From Microlunatus lacustris (lineage in GTDB: Bacteria; Actinomycetota; Actinomycetes; Propionibacteriales; Propionibacteriaceae), in contig BAAAJN010000009.1 in assembly GCA_039527025.1 (NCBI GenBank), positions 1-64,000 of the forward strand: a DNA stretch of 64,000 nucleotides, in the 5' to 3' direction. Position 1 is the first letter of the stretch. Each line of letters opens with the position of its first letter. The translations under genes and the position numbers were made by a program. Below, in pieces: positions 28,383 through 37,421 of the stretch. The notes below the pieces were generated by a model, which did not search any database, was not told the DNA's origin, and saw only the letters and a program-made list of their open reading frames with translations.

Positions 28383-28895
28383 TCACAGCTCCACGGCCGG
28401 GCTCAGCACGGTGGTGACGCCGTCCTCGCGCGGCACCTGCAGCACGAACTTGGTCAACCCGGCCGGGACCTGCTCGAACACGAACCGGCCGTCCTCGTCG
28501 GCCTCGGTCTGCTGGCTGCCCGTGTCCTGCAGCAGCTCGACCGAGACCCCGGCACCCGGGGCGGCCCAGCCGTCGACCCGGACGGTGCCGGCCGCCTGGG
28601 GGGTCACGGTGACCGTCGTGGTCACCGACTCGCTGGCGAAGGTGATCGTGCGGACCGACTCGGTCGCCGAGCGGGCGCCGGAGCCGACCAGGTCGACCTG
28701 GGTGAGGACGGCCACCTCGGCGTGCAGCGCGTCGAGGGTGAGCTCGAACTCGAGGCGCTCGACGAGCCCGGCCGGCACCGGGTCGACCTGCTCGAGGACG
28801 CCACGCAGGGTGTCCAGCAGGGCGAGGTCGGTCTCGTCCAGCGGCTCGGCGGCCAGGGCGTCGAGCTGGGCGGCCAGCGGGTCGGGCGTCGTCAC
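28383..28895 (-). CDS. Small accessory protein with carboxypeptidase-regulatory-like (Ig) domain
   Basis: The 170-residue protein has an N-terminal helical part (about 1-60, DPLAAQLDALAAEP...) and a C-terminal beta-sandwich whose pattern (GAGVSVELLQDTG, then EDGRFVFEQVPAGLTKFVLQV) resembles carboxypeptidase-regulatory or transthyretin-like domains. There is no signal peptide or membrane segment. GTG at 28895 overlaps the sigma-factor stop by 4 bp (GTGA), so the two are translated in coupled fashion. An adaptor, anti-sigma or substrate role is plausible by position only. I found no family-specific residues. Confidence 0.65.
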   Translation of the reverse strand: MTTPDPLAAQLDALAAEPLDETDLALLDTLRGVLEQVDPVPAGLVERLEFELTLDALHAEVAVLTQVDLVGSGARSATESVRTITFASESVTTTVTVTPQAAGTVRVDGWAAPGAGVSVELLQDTGSQQTEADEDGRFVFEQVPAGLTKFVLQVPREDGVTTVLSPAVEL

Positions 28896-29560
28896 GGGGT
28901 CTCCCAGGCGGGGTCGGCGGCCAGCGCCAGGCGGAGCTTCGCCAGGCAGCGGCCGCGGGTCGGGCCGATGCTGCCCTGCGGCATCCCCAGCGCCTTGGAG
29001 AGCTCGGCGTAGTCGGGACGGTCGGCGAAGGCGATGACCCGCAGCAGGGCGCGGCAGCGTTCGGGCAGGGCGGCGATGTGCCGCCACAGGGTCGAGTCCG
29101 ACGCCGCCGCCAGCACCTGCTGCTCCACCGAAGGGCTGCCGACCGCGTCCACCGCGGCGCTGGCCATGCTGTCGCTCGCCCGGAAGTCCTCGGGCCGGGT
29201 GCGGGTCTGGGCCCGGGACACCCGCCAGGACTCCCGTTTGGTGCTGACGACCAGCCACTGCAGCACCGCGACCGGCTCGGTGATGGTGTCGGCGTGCCGG
29301 ACCAGGGCCAGCCAGACGGTCTGCAGCACGTCCTCGGCGGTCGCGGCGTCCAGCCGGGCCCCCCGCGCGGTGTGCCACAGCAGGGGGGTGAGGAGCGTGA
29401 CCAGGTCGCCCATCCGCGCCGCGTCGCCGTCGCGGTAGGCCAGGAACAGCCTCCCCGCCCGCACGGCGAGTCCCTCCGCGGCGTCGCCCGCCACCGGGTC
29501 CTGGCCGGCCAGGCCGCGCTCCGCGGCTGCCCGCTCCGCCGGTTCGCCCCCCGTCGTCAC
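28892..29560 (-). CDS. ECF-type RNA polymerase sigma factor
   Basis: The 222-residue protein has a sigma region 2 (about 50-110, with ARGARLDAATAEDVLQTVWLAL and WLVVSTKRESWRVSR) and a sigma region 4 helix-turn-helix (about 165-215, ALPERCRALLRVIAFADRPDYAELSKALGMPQGSIGPTRGRCLAKL). GTG at 29560 overlaps the subtilase stop (GTGA), which fixes the start; the frame extends upstream but only inside the protease gene. No separate anti-sigma gene is next to it, so control may come from the proteases or the small protein in the same operon. Confidence 0.88.
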   Translation of the reverse strand: MTTGGEPAERAAAERGLAGQDPVAGDAAEGLAVRAGRLFLAYRDGDAARMGDLVTLLTPLLWHTARGARLDAATAEDVLQTVWLALVRHADTITEPVAVLQWLVVSTKRESWRVSRAQTRTRPEDFRASDSMASAAVDAVGSPSVEQQVLAAASDSTLWRHIAALPERCRALLRVIAFADRPDYAELSKALGMPQGSIGPTRGRCLAKLRLALAADPAWETP

Positions 29561-31341
29561 CGGACCCACGTCCCGTCGGTGTGCCCGCCGTCGCCGTCGT
29601 CGGTGCCCTTCCCGGCGGGCGTGCCAGGTCGCACGAGGTCGGGCACCCGCGCGGTCACCGCGGCCCAGCCGCGTGCGACGGCGGCGGCCGGGTCCACCTC
29701 GTCGGCGGCCAGGGCCCCGGTCGCGTGCAGGTGCTGGGCGATCTCCCCGACCAGCACGGGTGCGGAGAAGGACGTGCCGCTCCACACCCCGAAGCCGGAG
29801 CTGAAGTCGTCGGGGTCGATCGTCGCCCGCGGGGCCAGGTCCGCCGGCCGTCGCTCCAGGGTGGGGGAGCGAGAGCCGTCGAAGGCGGGCAGCGTGCTGA
29901 CCAGCGACGCCCCGGGCCGGTGCGCGCGCACCCACGGGCCCTCGTTGGAGAACAGGGCGACCGACCGGTCCGGGTTGGTGGCGCCGACGGCCACGACCGG
30001 TACCTCGTCGGCCAGCGGGGCCGGCACCAGGCCGCCGGGGTGCGGGGCGAAGGCCGCCGGGTACATCGGGCGCAGGGTGGCGTCGTTGCCGGCCGAGACC
30101 ACGACGACGACGCCGAGCCGGCCCAGCGCCCGCACCGGCGCGAGCAGCAGGGGATCGAAGGCGGCGTCGCCCGGCGTCTCGTGGTAGTAGCCGAGCGACA
30201 TCGAGACGACGTCGACCAGCTGGTCTGGAAGGCTCCGGCGGATCGCCAGCGCCTGCCGCAGCCAGAGCATGCCCAGGGCCTCGAGCAGGTCGGCCTCGGC
30301 GACCACCCCGTCACCCTGGACGACGCGGACGGCCAGCAGCTTCGCGTCCGGGCACTTCTGCCGGACCAGTCCGGCGATGAAGGTCCCGTGCCCGGCGCTC
30401 GGGTCCACCTCGCCGACCAGGGGGTTGCTCCGGACCTCGGGGTCCTCCGGAGCGGTCCGGGGGTCGGTGAGCCCGATCCGCAGGCCCTCGACGGCGGGGG
30501 CCCGGTCCACCACGTCGCCCTCGGGCAGCCAGTAGTGCTCGCCGATGCCGGTGTCCAGGACGGCGACCACCGGGCGCCGCCGGCCCGCCGGCAGCGGGTT
30601 CTGCGTGGGTTCGGGACCCAACCAGGCGACCGGGGTCCGGCCGCCGTAGCCGGGGGCCGCGTACTCCGCCAGACCGCCCGCGGTGTCGACGTAGGGGTTG
30701 CCGCTGGGCACCTTCCAGTACGGGTTGCCCGAGGTGCCGGGCACCTTCCAGTACGGGTTGCTCGAGGTGCCGGGCACCTTCCAGTACGGGTTGGCGGTCA
30801 CCCCGTCCTCGGCGTGCGGGGTGACGACGTGGTCCAGCTGGACGCTCGCCGCCTCGGGTGAGCCGGCGGGATAGCCGTGCCGGAAGGCCTGCAGCACCGG
30901 CCACGCATCCGGTGGTCCGACCGGACCGTCGCCGTAGCGGGCCCGCAGCTCCACCCGGAGCACGAGCGGCTGGGGCTCATCGGGCCCGATCCCCGCAGCG
31001 CGGGCCAGCTCCCGGAGCCGCACGTCGAGCGGGTCGACCACCAGGTCGAGGCCGAACTGCCGGTCGGCGATCTCGGTCAGCCGGGCCAGCACCGCGTCCT
31101 CGTGCGCCGTCGGCCGGACCAGCAGCCGGCTGCCCCGGTAGACCGTGCTCTGCAGCTGCTGGCCCCCGGACCGGACGGCGGTGCCCGGGTCCAGGGCGCG
31201 GCCGTCGTGGCGCTGCAGCAGGTCCGCGGGCGGCGCGCTGCGCTGCGGCGAGCCGTCCATCCCGCTGGTGTCGACCGGCCCGAAGCCGGACAGGGGCGGG
31301 TGCTGGCCGGGGCTGGGGTCGGCAGCTGGGTCTGGGGTCAT
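29557..31341 (-). CDS. S8 subtilisin-like serine protease with NPYWKVP repeats
   Basis: The 594-residue protein lacks a signal peptide, so it is probably cytoplasmic. Residues 1-180 look like a prodomain. An 11-residue repeat follows (NPYWKVP at 184, 195 and 206, then NPYVDT at 215). The subtilase domain (about 255-545) has a complete triad: Asp263 (VLDTGIG), His318 (GHGTFIAG), Ser524 (SGTSFSAP), with oxyanion Asn419 (SAGND). Charged and Gly-rich tail residues end the protein. GGAGAG precedes the ATG. It is the first gene of the unit with the sigma factor, small protein and TPR-CHAT protease. The repeats lie exactly where a zymogen would be cut. Confidence 0.88.
   Translation of the reverse strand: MTPDPAADPSPGQHPPLSGFGPVDTSGMDGSPQRSAPPADLLQRHDGRALDPGTAVRSGGQQLQSTVYRGSRLLVRPTAHEDAVLARLTEIADRQFGLDLVVDPLDVRLRELARAAGIGPDEPQPLVLRVELRARYGDGPVGPPDAWPVLQAFRHGYPAGSPEAASVQLDHVVTPHAEDGVTANPYWKVPGTSSNPYWKVPGTSGNPYWKVPSGNPYVDTAGGLAEYAAPGYGGRTPVAWLGPEPTQNPLPAGRRRPVVAVLDTGIGEHYWLPEGDVVDRAPAVEGLRIGLTDPRTAPEDPEVRSNPLVGEVDPSAGHGTFIAGLVRQKCPDAKLLAVRVVQGDGVVAEADLLEALGMLWLRQALAIRRSLPDQLVDVVSMSLGYYHETPGDAAFDPLLLAPVRALGRLGVVVVVSAGNDATLRPMYPAAFAPHPGGLVPAPLADEVPVVAVGATNPDRSVALFSNEGPWVRAHRPGASLVSTLPAFDGSRSPTLERRPADLAPRATIDPDDFSSGFGVWSGTSFSAPVLVGEIAQHLHATGALAADEVDPAAAVARGWAAVTARVPDLVRPGTPAGKGTDDGDGGHTDGTWVR
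30706..30796 (-). repeat. 33-bp tandem repeat inside the subtilase gene
   Basis: Three units with a 33-bp period begin at 30706, 30739 and 30772 on the plus-strand numbering and encode the NPYWKVPGTS[SG] repeats. Nucleotide identity between units is nearly complete, so the array is recent or kept homogeneous. Confidence 0.9.
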
Positions 31342-31387
31342 CGCTCGCTCTCCGGTGGCGTCAGGCGGCGCGCAGCGGCGCTCACCC

Positions 31388-31424
31388 AGTTGTACCGGTC
31401 AGGAGCCGTTCTGGGGAGTCCTGA
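31388..31424 (-). promoter_or_regulatory. Putative promoter and operator of the subtilase-sigma-CHAT operon
   Basis: The 117-bp gap before the subtilase gene holds TCAGGA (31399-31404) and TCCTGA (31419-31424), a 6-bp dyad with a 14-bp centre, and a TACAACT box on the minus strand at about 31388-31394. Either an autogenous ECF promoter or a repressor site would fit; this is weak evidence. Confidence 0.3.
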
Positions 31425-31457
31425 TACCTCCCCGCTCCAGACACCTCCGCTGCCGCC

Positions 31458-33350
31458 TCAGCCGAGCCGCTCGTCCACGTAGCACCAGCGCCAGGTCTCC
31501 CCGTCCTCGTGGCTGCGCATCACCGGGTGGTGGCTGGTGTGGAAGTGCCGCTCCGCGTGCCGGCCCGCCGAGGAGTCGCAGCAGCCGACCTTGCCGCAGG
31601 CCAGGCAGCGGCGCAGGTGCACCGAGCGGGTGCCCTCCCGGACGCAGTCCAGGCACAGCTCCGAGCTGGGCTCGACGTCGGCGGGGGCGTTGTCGAGATG
31701 GAGGCAGGAGCCGCTCGGGTCGACCGGGGTGGCCACCGACTGGTTCTCGTCGAGCCGGTCGACCCGCTCGGTGGTGATCGTCAGCATCGACTCCTCGATG
31801 TCGAAGCTGGCCAGCACCTGCTCGATGACGGCGTGGTCCACGCTGCCGCCTGAGCGGATCCGCAGCACCTCGTCGCGCTCGGCCTGCAGGGCGCCGAGCC
31901 GCAGCCGGCGGTACTGCTCGGCCGGCGTCTCGCTGGCGTCGCGGCTGCTGCCGAGCTTCTCCCACAGGGCGTCGGAGCGGGCGCTGATGCGGTCGCGGAC
32001 CAGCTGCACCGTGGACGGCTCGTCGTCGGGCCGGGCCAGCCGGTCCAGTGCCGCCAGGCCGGCGTTGCCGGCCGTGGTCAGCACGGTGGCGGCCTGCAGC
32101 GCGTCGGAGCGGGCGTCCGGGCCGCGCATCCTCAGGGCCCGGACCAGCGCGGGCAGCGTCAGGCCCTGGATCAGCAGGGTGCCGGCGGTGACCACCATGG
32201 CGGCGAAGATCAGCACCGCCCGGTGCTCGACGTCCTCGGGGATCAAGAACGCCGCCGCGAGCGTGACCACGCCGCGCAGACCCGCCCAGCCGACGACGAT
32301 GGTGTGCGACCACGGCGGCCGGCCCTCCCCGGTCTCGGGGTCCACCCGGTAGATGAGGAAGCGGGAGATGGTCACCCAGACCATCCGCAGCACCATCACC
32401 CCGACCAGCACCGCCACCACGAACAGGGCGATCCGCCCGCCGGACAGCGTGGAGGTGGACAGCGCCTCGACGATCCGCCGGGCCTGCAGGCCGATCAGCA
32501 GGAACACGGTGTTCTCGAGCAGGAACTGGATGGTCGCCCAGTTCACCCGCTCGGCCAGCCGGGACTGCCCGCTCTGGATCGCCGGCGACTTGTGCCCGAG
32601 CAGCAGCCCGGCGGTGACGACGGCGATCACGCCGGACCCGTGGAAGTCGTGGTAGCCGAGCTCCTCGGCCGGCAGGTAGGCCAGGAACGGCACCAGCAGC
32701 GAGATCGCGGTGTCGAAGACCGGGTTGTGCACGCGCCGCCGGATGACGATCGCGAGGGCGGCGACCGCGGCCCCGACCAGCGCGCCGGCAACGGCGATGG
32801 TGAAGCCGAGGCCGATCTCGGCTGCGCTGACCGCGCCGGCGATGGCGACCAGGGCCACCCGCAGGCAGGTGATGGCGGTGGCGTCGTTGAGCAGCGACTC
32901 GCCCTCCAGCAGGGTCACCACCCGGCGGGGCAGGCCGATCCGGCGGGCGATGGAGGTCGCGGCCACCGCGTCCGGTGGCGCGACCACCGCGCCCAGGGCG
33001 AACGCGACGGCGAAGGGGACGGGCAGCACGAGCCAGGTGATCAGCCCGATGCCCAGCGCGGTGATCACCACGAGCAGCACGGACAAGAAGGCGATGGGCC
33101 GCCGGTGGGTGCGGAAGTCGATGATCGAGGAGCGGATCGCGGTCGCGTAGAGCAGCGGCGGCAGGAAGCCGACCAGCACGAGCTCCGGCGTCAGCTCCGG
33201 GGCCTCGACGAAGGGGACGAAGGACGCGCCGATCCCGACGAGCATCAGCAGCAGCGGTGCCGGGAACCGGAGCCGCTCGGCTGCGGCGGTGACCACCAGG
33301 ACCGAGGCGACGATCGCGCAGATGGCGAGGGCGGTTTCCACGCGCGTCAT
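31458..33350 (-). CDS. CPA1-type Na+/H+ antiporter with C-terminal UBP zinc finger
   Basis: The 630-residue protein has about twelve membrane helices typical of NhaP/CPA1 exchangers, with the transport motif region ALGAVVAPPDAVAATSIARR and LLEGESLLNDATAI containing the acidic residues, and GWAGLRGVVTLA near the end. A cytoplasmic helical linker follows. The last 80 residues form a UBP-type zinc finger: CLHLD, CLDCVREG, CLACGKVGCCDSS, RHAERHFHTSHHPV and GETWRWCYVD. This finger in eukaryotes binds ubiquitin C-termini, and its bacterial role is unsettled. ATG at 33350 was chosen by topology. The gene diverges from the phosphotransferase. Confidence 0.9.
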   Translation of the reverse strand: MTRVETALAICAIVASVLVVTAAAERLRFPAPLLLMLVGIGASFVPFVEAPELTPELVLVGFLPPLLYATAIRSSIIDFRTHRRPIAFLSVLLVVITALGIGLITWLVLPVPFAVAFALGAVVAPPDAVAATSIARRIGLPRRVVTLLEGESLLNDATAITCLRVALVAIAGAVSAAEIGLGFTIAVAGALVGAAVAALAIVIRRRVHNPVFDTAISLLVPFLAYLPAEELGYHDFHGSGVIAVVTAGLLLGHKSPAIQSGQSRLAERVNWATIQFLLENTVFLLIGLQARRIVEALSTSTLSGGRIALFVVAVLVGVMVLRMVWVTISRFLIYRVDPETGEGRPPWSHTIVVGWAGLRGVVTLAAAFLIPEDVEHRAVLIFAAMVVTAGTLLIQGLTLPALVRALRMRGPDARSDALQAATVLTTAGNAGLAALDRLARPDDEPSTVQLVRDRISARSDALWEKLGSSRDASETPAEQYRRLRLGALQAERDEVLRIRSGGSVDHAVIEQVLASFDIEESMLTITTERVDRLDENQSVATPVDPSGSCLHLDNAPADVEPSSELCLDCVREGTRSVHLRRCLACGKVGCCDSSAGRHAERHFHTSHHPVMRSHEDGETWRWCYVDERLG

Positions 33351-33434
33351 GGTCCCACCCCGGCCACCGGGGCCCGCCCGCCCTGCCCGCCGGTGGACCC
33401 CGTCCGACGATCCGGGTTCTGGCAGGATCGGCGG

Positions 33435-34652
33435 ATGGACGACGGCGCCGGGCTGCTCACCTCCGCCGAGGTCGGGGACCTGCTCGAGGCCGCGGTGCAG
33501 CACGCCGGCGGTCGGCTGGCGGGCTGGCGGCTGGACCACGTCGACGCCAGCCCCGGCCGCAGCACCACCGCCACCTACGCCGCGACCGTGGCCTGGCCGG
33601 GTGGCGTGCGCGAGGAGCTGCTCGGGGCCAGCGCCCGGGTCGGCGGGCGCCGCGGCAACGACGAGCGGGCGGTGATCTTCGGCGACGGCGACCGCGAGGT
33701 GGCGGTCTGGCTGTACCCGGCCGACCCCGACCTGCCGGGCCTGCCCCGGGCCGCGGTGCCCGAGGAGCTGGCCCGGCTGCTGACCGAGCACGACGTCCTC
33801 GGCGGTCCGGTGCACGCCGACGAGCTGGCGGTGGAGGTGGTCAGCTACCGGCCGCGCCGACGAGCGGTGCTGCGGGTGCGCGCGCGCCGGCCGTCCGGGG
33901 CGGTGACCTGCTACGTCAAGGTGCTCCGGGAGGCGGTCTTCGGGCCGGCGCTGGAGCGGCACACCCTGCTGACCCGGGCCGGGCTGCCCACCCCCGTCGT
34001 CGCCGCCGCGACCCGGGACTGCCTGCTGGTGCTGCGCGAGGTGGCGGGCCGGCCGCTGGCCCGGGCGCTGTTCGACGAGGCGCTGCCCTGCCGGGCCGAG
34101 GAGCTGGTGGCCGTGCTCGACGCGCTGCCGGCCGCGGCCGCCGCGCTGCCCGGCCGTCCGCCCTGGGCCGACGTGGTGGCCGGCTACGCCGCCGTGGTGG
34201 CCGCCGCCCTCCCGGCGCTGGGTCCGCGGCTCGACCGGCTGACCACCGCGATCGCCGCCGGCACCGCGGGGGAGGCGCCGGGGACCGAGGCCACCCACGG
34301 CGACTTCCACGAGGGGCAGCTCTTCGTCGCCGGCGGCCGGCTGACCGGGCTGATCGACGTCGACACCCTCGGTCCCGGACGGCGCGTCGACGACCTGGCC
34401 TGCCTGCTGGCCCACCTGTCCACGGTGCAGCGGATGGACGCGACACAGGCGGTCGGGCTGGAACGGCTGGTCCGGTTGTGGCTGCCCGTCTTCGACGCCC
34501 GCGTCGACCCGGCGTCCCTGCGGCTGCGGGCCGCCGGGGTGGTGGTCTCGCTGGCCACCGGCCCCTACCGGGGCCAGGAGCCGGACTGGGCGGCATCGAC
34601 GGCGGCGATGGTGGCCACGGCCGAGCGGCTGGTCGCGAGCGCGCTCCGCTGA
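33435..34652 (+). CDS. APH-family phosphotransferase
   Basis: A 405-residue aminoglycoside-phosphotransferase-fold kinase with catalytic loop THGDFHEGQLF (HGDxH pattern) and the metal-binding Asp in LIDVDTLGPG. Substrates of this superfamily range from antibiotics to small metabolites, and none can be assigned here. The ATG follows a CAGGAT box by about 6 nt. It diverges from the antiporter, with 84 bp between start codons. The N-terminal 110 residues are not the usual Gly-rich kinase lobe and are unassigned. Confidence 0.75.
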   Translation: MDDGAGLLTSAEVGDLLEAAVQHAGGRLAGWRLDHVDASPGRSTTATYAATVAWPGGVREELLGASARVGGRRGNDERAVIFGDGDREVAVWLYPADPDLPGLPRAAVPEELARLLTEHDVLGGPVHADELAVEVVSYRPRRRAVLRVRARRPSGAVTCYVKVLREAVFGPALERHTLLTRAGLPTPVVAAATRDCLLVLREVAGRPLARALFDEALPCRAEELVAVLDALPAAAAALPGRPPWADVVAGYAAVVAAALPALGPRLDRLTTAIAAGTAGEAPGTEATHGDFHEGQLFVAGGRLTGLIDVDTLGPGRRVDDLACLLAHLSTVQRMDATQAVGLERLVRLWLPVFDARVDPASLRLRAAGVVVSLATGPYRGQEPDWAASTAAMVATAERLVASALR

Positions 34653-34673
34653 GGCCGCCCGGCCGCTCGGCGC

Positions 34674-34722
34674 GTGCTGAGGACCGTTGCCGCGTCGCGG
34701 TGGGGGGACGCGATCTCAGCAC
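34674..34722. repeat. 49-bp nested inverted repeat
   Basis: The outer repeat GTGCTGAG (34674-34681) pairs with CTCAGCAC (34715-34722). An inner pair CGCGTC (34691-34696) and GACGCG (34707-34712) closes a 10-nt loop. The two-level palindrome resembles in design the 54-bp element, though the sequences differ. It lies between the phosphotransferase stop and the mutase start and could be a terminator or a second small repeat family. Confidence 0.6.
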
Positions 34723-34756
34723 CCGCGTGGCGACCTCGCTGTGCGAGCATGCTGAC

Positions 34757-36343
<1,587 letters not shown>

Positions 36344-36388
36344 GGTCAGCCGCCGCGCCCCGTCCTGACTCCCGCGCCCCGTCGCGGC

Positions 36389-36416
36389 TCCCGCGCCCGG
36401 CGCACCGGGCGCGGGA
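36389..36416. terminator. Bidirectional terminator
   Basis: A perfect 12-bp stem (TCCCGCGCCCGG and its complement) with a CGCA tetraloop sits between the convergent mutase and siderophore-interacting-protein genes. Partial copies of CTCCCGCGCC precede it. Confidence 0.8.
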
Positions 36417-36455
36417 CTCCCGCAGGGGCGCAGGAGTGCCGGAGGGGCGGGTGGG

Positions 36456-37349
36456 TCAGAGGCCGACGCGCTCCAGGGCGTCGTCGTAGGCCTCGAGGGC
36501 GTCGGTGCTGGACAGACCGCGGGCGACGGCGTCGGCGTAGACCCCTTCCAGGCCACCGGCCAGGGCGGCGTAGCGGCGCTCCCAGTCCGCCTGGTCCTGG
36601 CGCCAGTAGCCCAGGACGACGTACTCGCGGGTGGTCAGCCCGCGCTCGTGGCGCAGGTGGCGGCGCAGCGCCCGGGTCTCCGCGGCCTCGCCGGCGCACC
36701 AGACGTAGCCGGGACCGGGCGGCAGCTCCAGCTCGCGGACGGCGCGCAGCAGGCCGCTGGGGGCGAGCCCGTTGCCGGTGCCGCAGAGCCAGCGGGTGCT
36801 GGCCGCGGCGGGCAGCGGCAGCCGGTCGGCCGGCTCGGGGACCTCGACCAGCGCGTGGCTGGGCAGCGGGCTGGTCTCGGCGATCCGGGCCAGCGCGGGC
36901 AGCGCGGTGAGGTCGGCGACCAGCAGCTGCCAGGTGGCCTCCGGTGGCGGGGCGTACCAGCCGCGCGCCTCGGTCAGCGCGACGACGTCGCCCGGCGCGG
37001 CCCGCAGCGCCCAGGCCGAGCCCGGACCGCCCTCGTGCACCACCACGTCGACGACCAGGGTCGTCGACGTCGGGTCGAAGGCCCGCACCGTGTAGCTGCG
37101 CTGCGCCGGGCGCTGCTCCACGGGCAGGTGGTCCCAGCCGCCGTCCGCCCCCGGCGGCGGGGTGTCGCGCTGGTCCGGTCCCGGCAGCACCAGGACCAGC
37201 CGCTCGTCGCCGACCCCGGAGGAGCGGAAGGCGGTCAGGTCGGCGAGTCCGGTCGACGCCCCGGCCGACCCGAACACCACTCGCAGCAGGTGCGGGCTCA
37301 GCCGTGCGGTGTGCCGTACGGCGGCACGGAACAGCGTCGGCTCGGGCAC
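36456..37349 (-). CDS. Siderophore-interacting protein, FAD-dependent ferric reductase family
   Basis: A 297-residue flavoprotein of the SIP/ViuB family, expected to release iron from imported siderophores. It shows the FAD motif RSYTVRAFD, the GGPGSAWA loop that recognises the flavin phosphate, and the NAD(P)-side WCAGEAAETRALRRHLR near the end with YVVLGYWR. GTG at 37349 follows a TAGCGT box (37356-37361) by 6 nt. No siderophore biosynthesis or uptake genes are nearby. Confidence 0.88.
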   Translation of the reverse strand: MPEPTLFRAAVRHTARLSPHLLRVVFGSAGASTGLADLTAFRSSGVGDERLVLVLPGPDQRDTPPPGADGGWDHLPVEQRPAQRSYTVRAFDPTSTTLVVDVVVHEGGPGSAWALRAAPGDVVALTEARGWYAPPPEATWQLLVADLTALPALARIAETSPLPSHALVEVPEPADRLPLPAAASTRWLCGTGNGLAPSGLLRAVRELELPPGPGYVWCAGEAAETRALRRHLRHERGLTTREYVVLGYWRQDQADWERRYAALAGGLEGVYADAVARGLSSTDALEAYDDALERVGL

Positions 37350-37421
37350 CGGCCCACGCTAACCCCGATCGACCAGCGGATCGGCCCCGCGGCCGGGGGG
37401 CCACGTGGGAGGATGTCGTGG

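Noticed and set aside
28105..28386. GTG at 28386 overlapping the small-protein stop as a start for the next gene
   Set aside because: The frame it opens is not the TPR-CHAT frame and stops at 28105. The CHAT protein is read from GTG 28337, which has a GAGGA site.
25827..29012. Plus-strand reading frame of about 1060 codons across the CHAT, Ig-fold-like and sigma genes
   Set aside because: It is antisense to genes with clear catalytic motifs and contains only low-complexity Gly/Gln/Arg/Ala sequence.
30706..30796. Possible short CRISPR-like array (33-bp period)
   Set aside because: There are no spacers; the units are contiguous, in frame and encode a peptide repeat. No cas genes are present in the window despite the TPR-CHAT protein.
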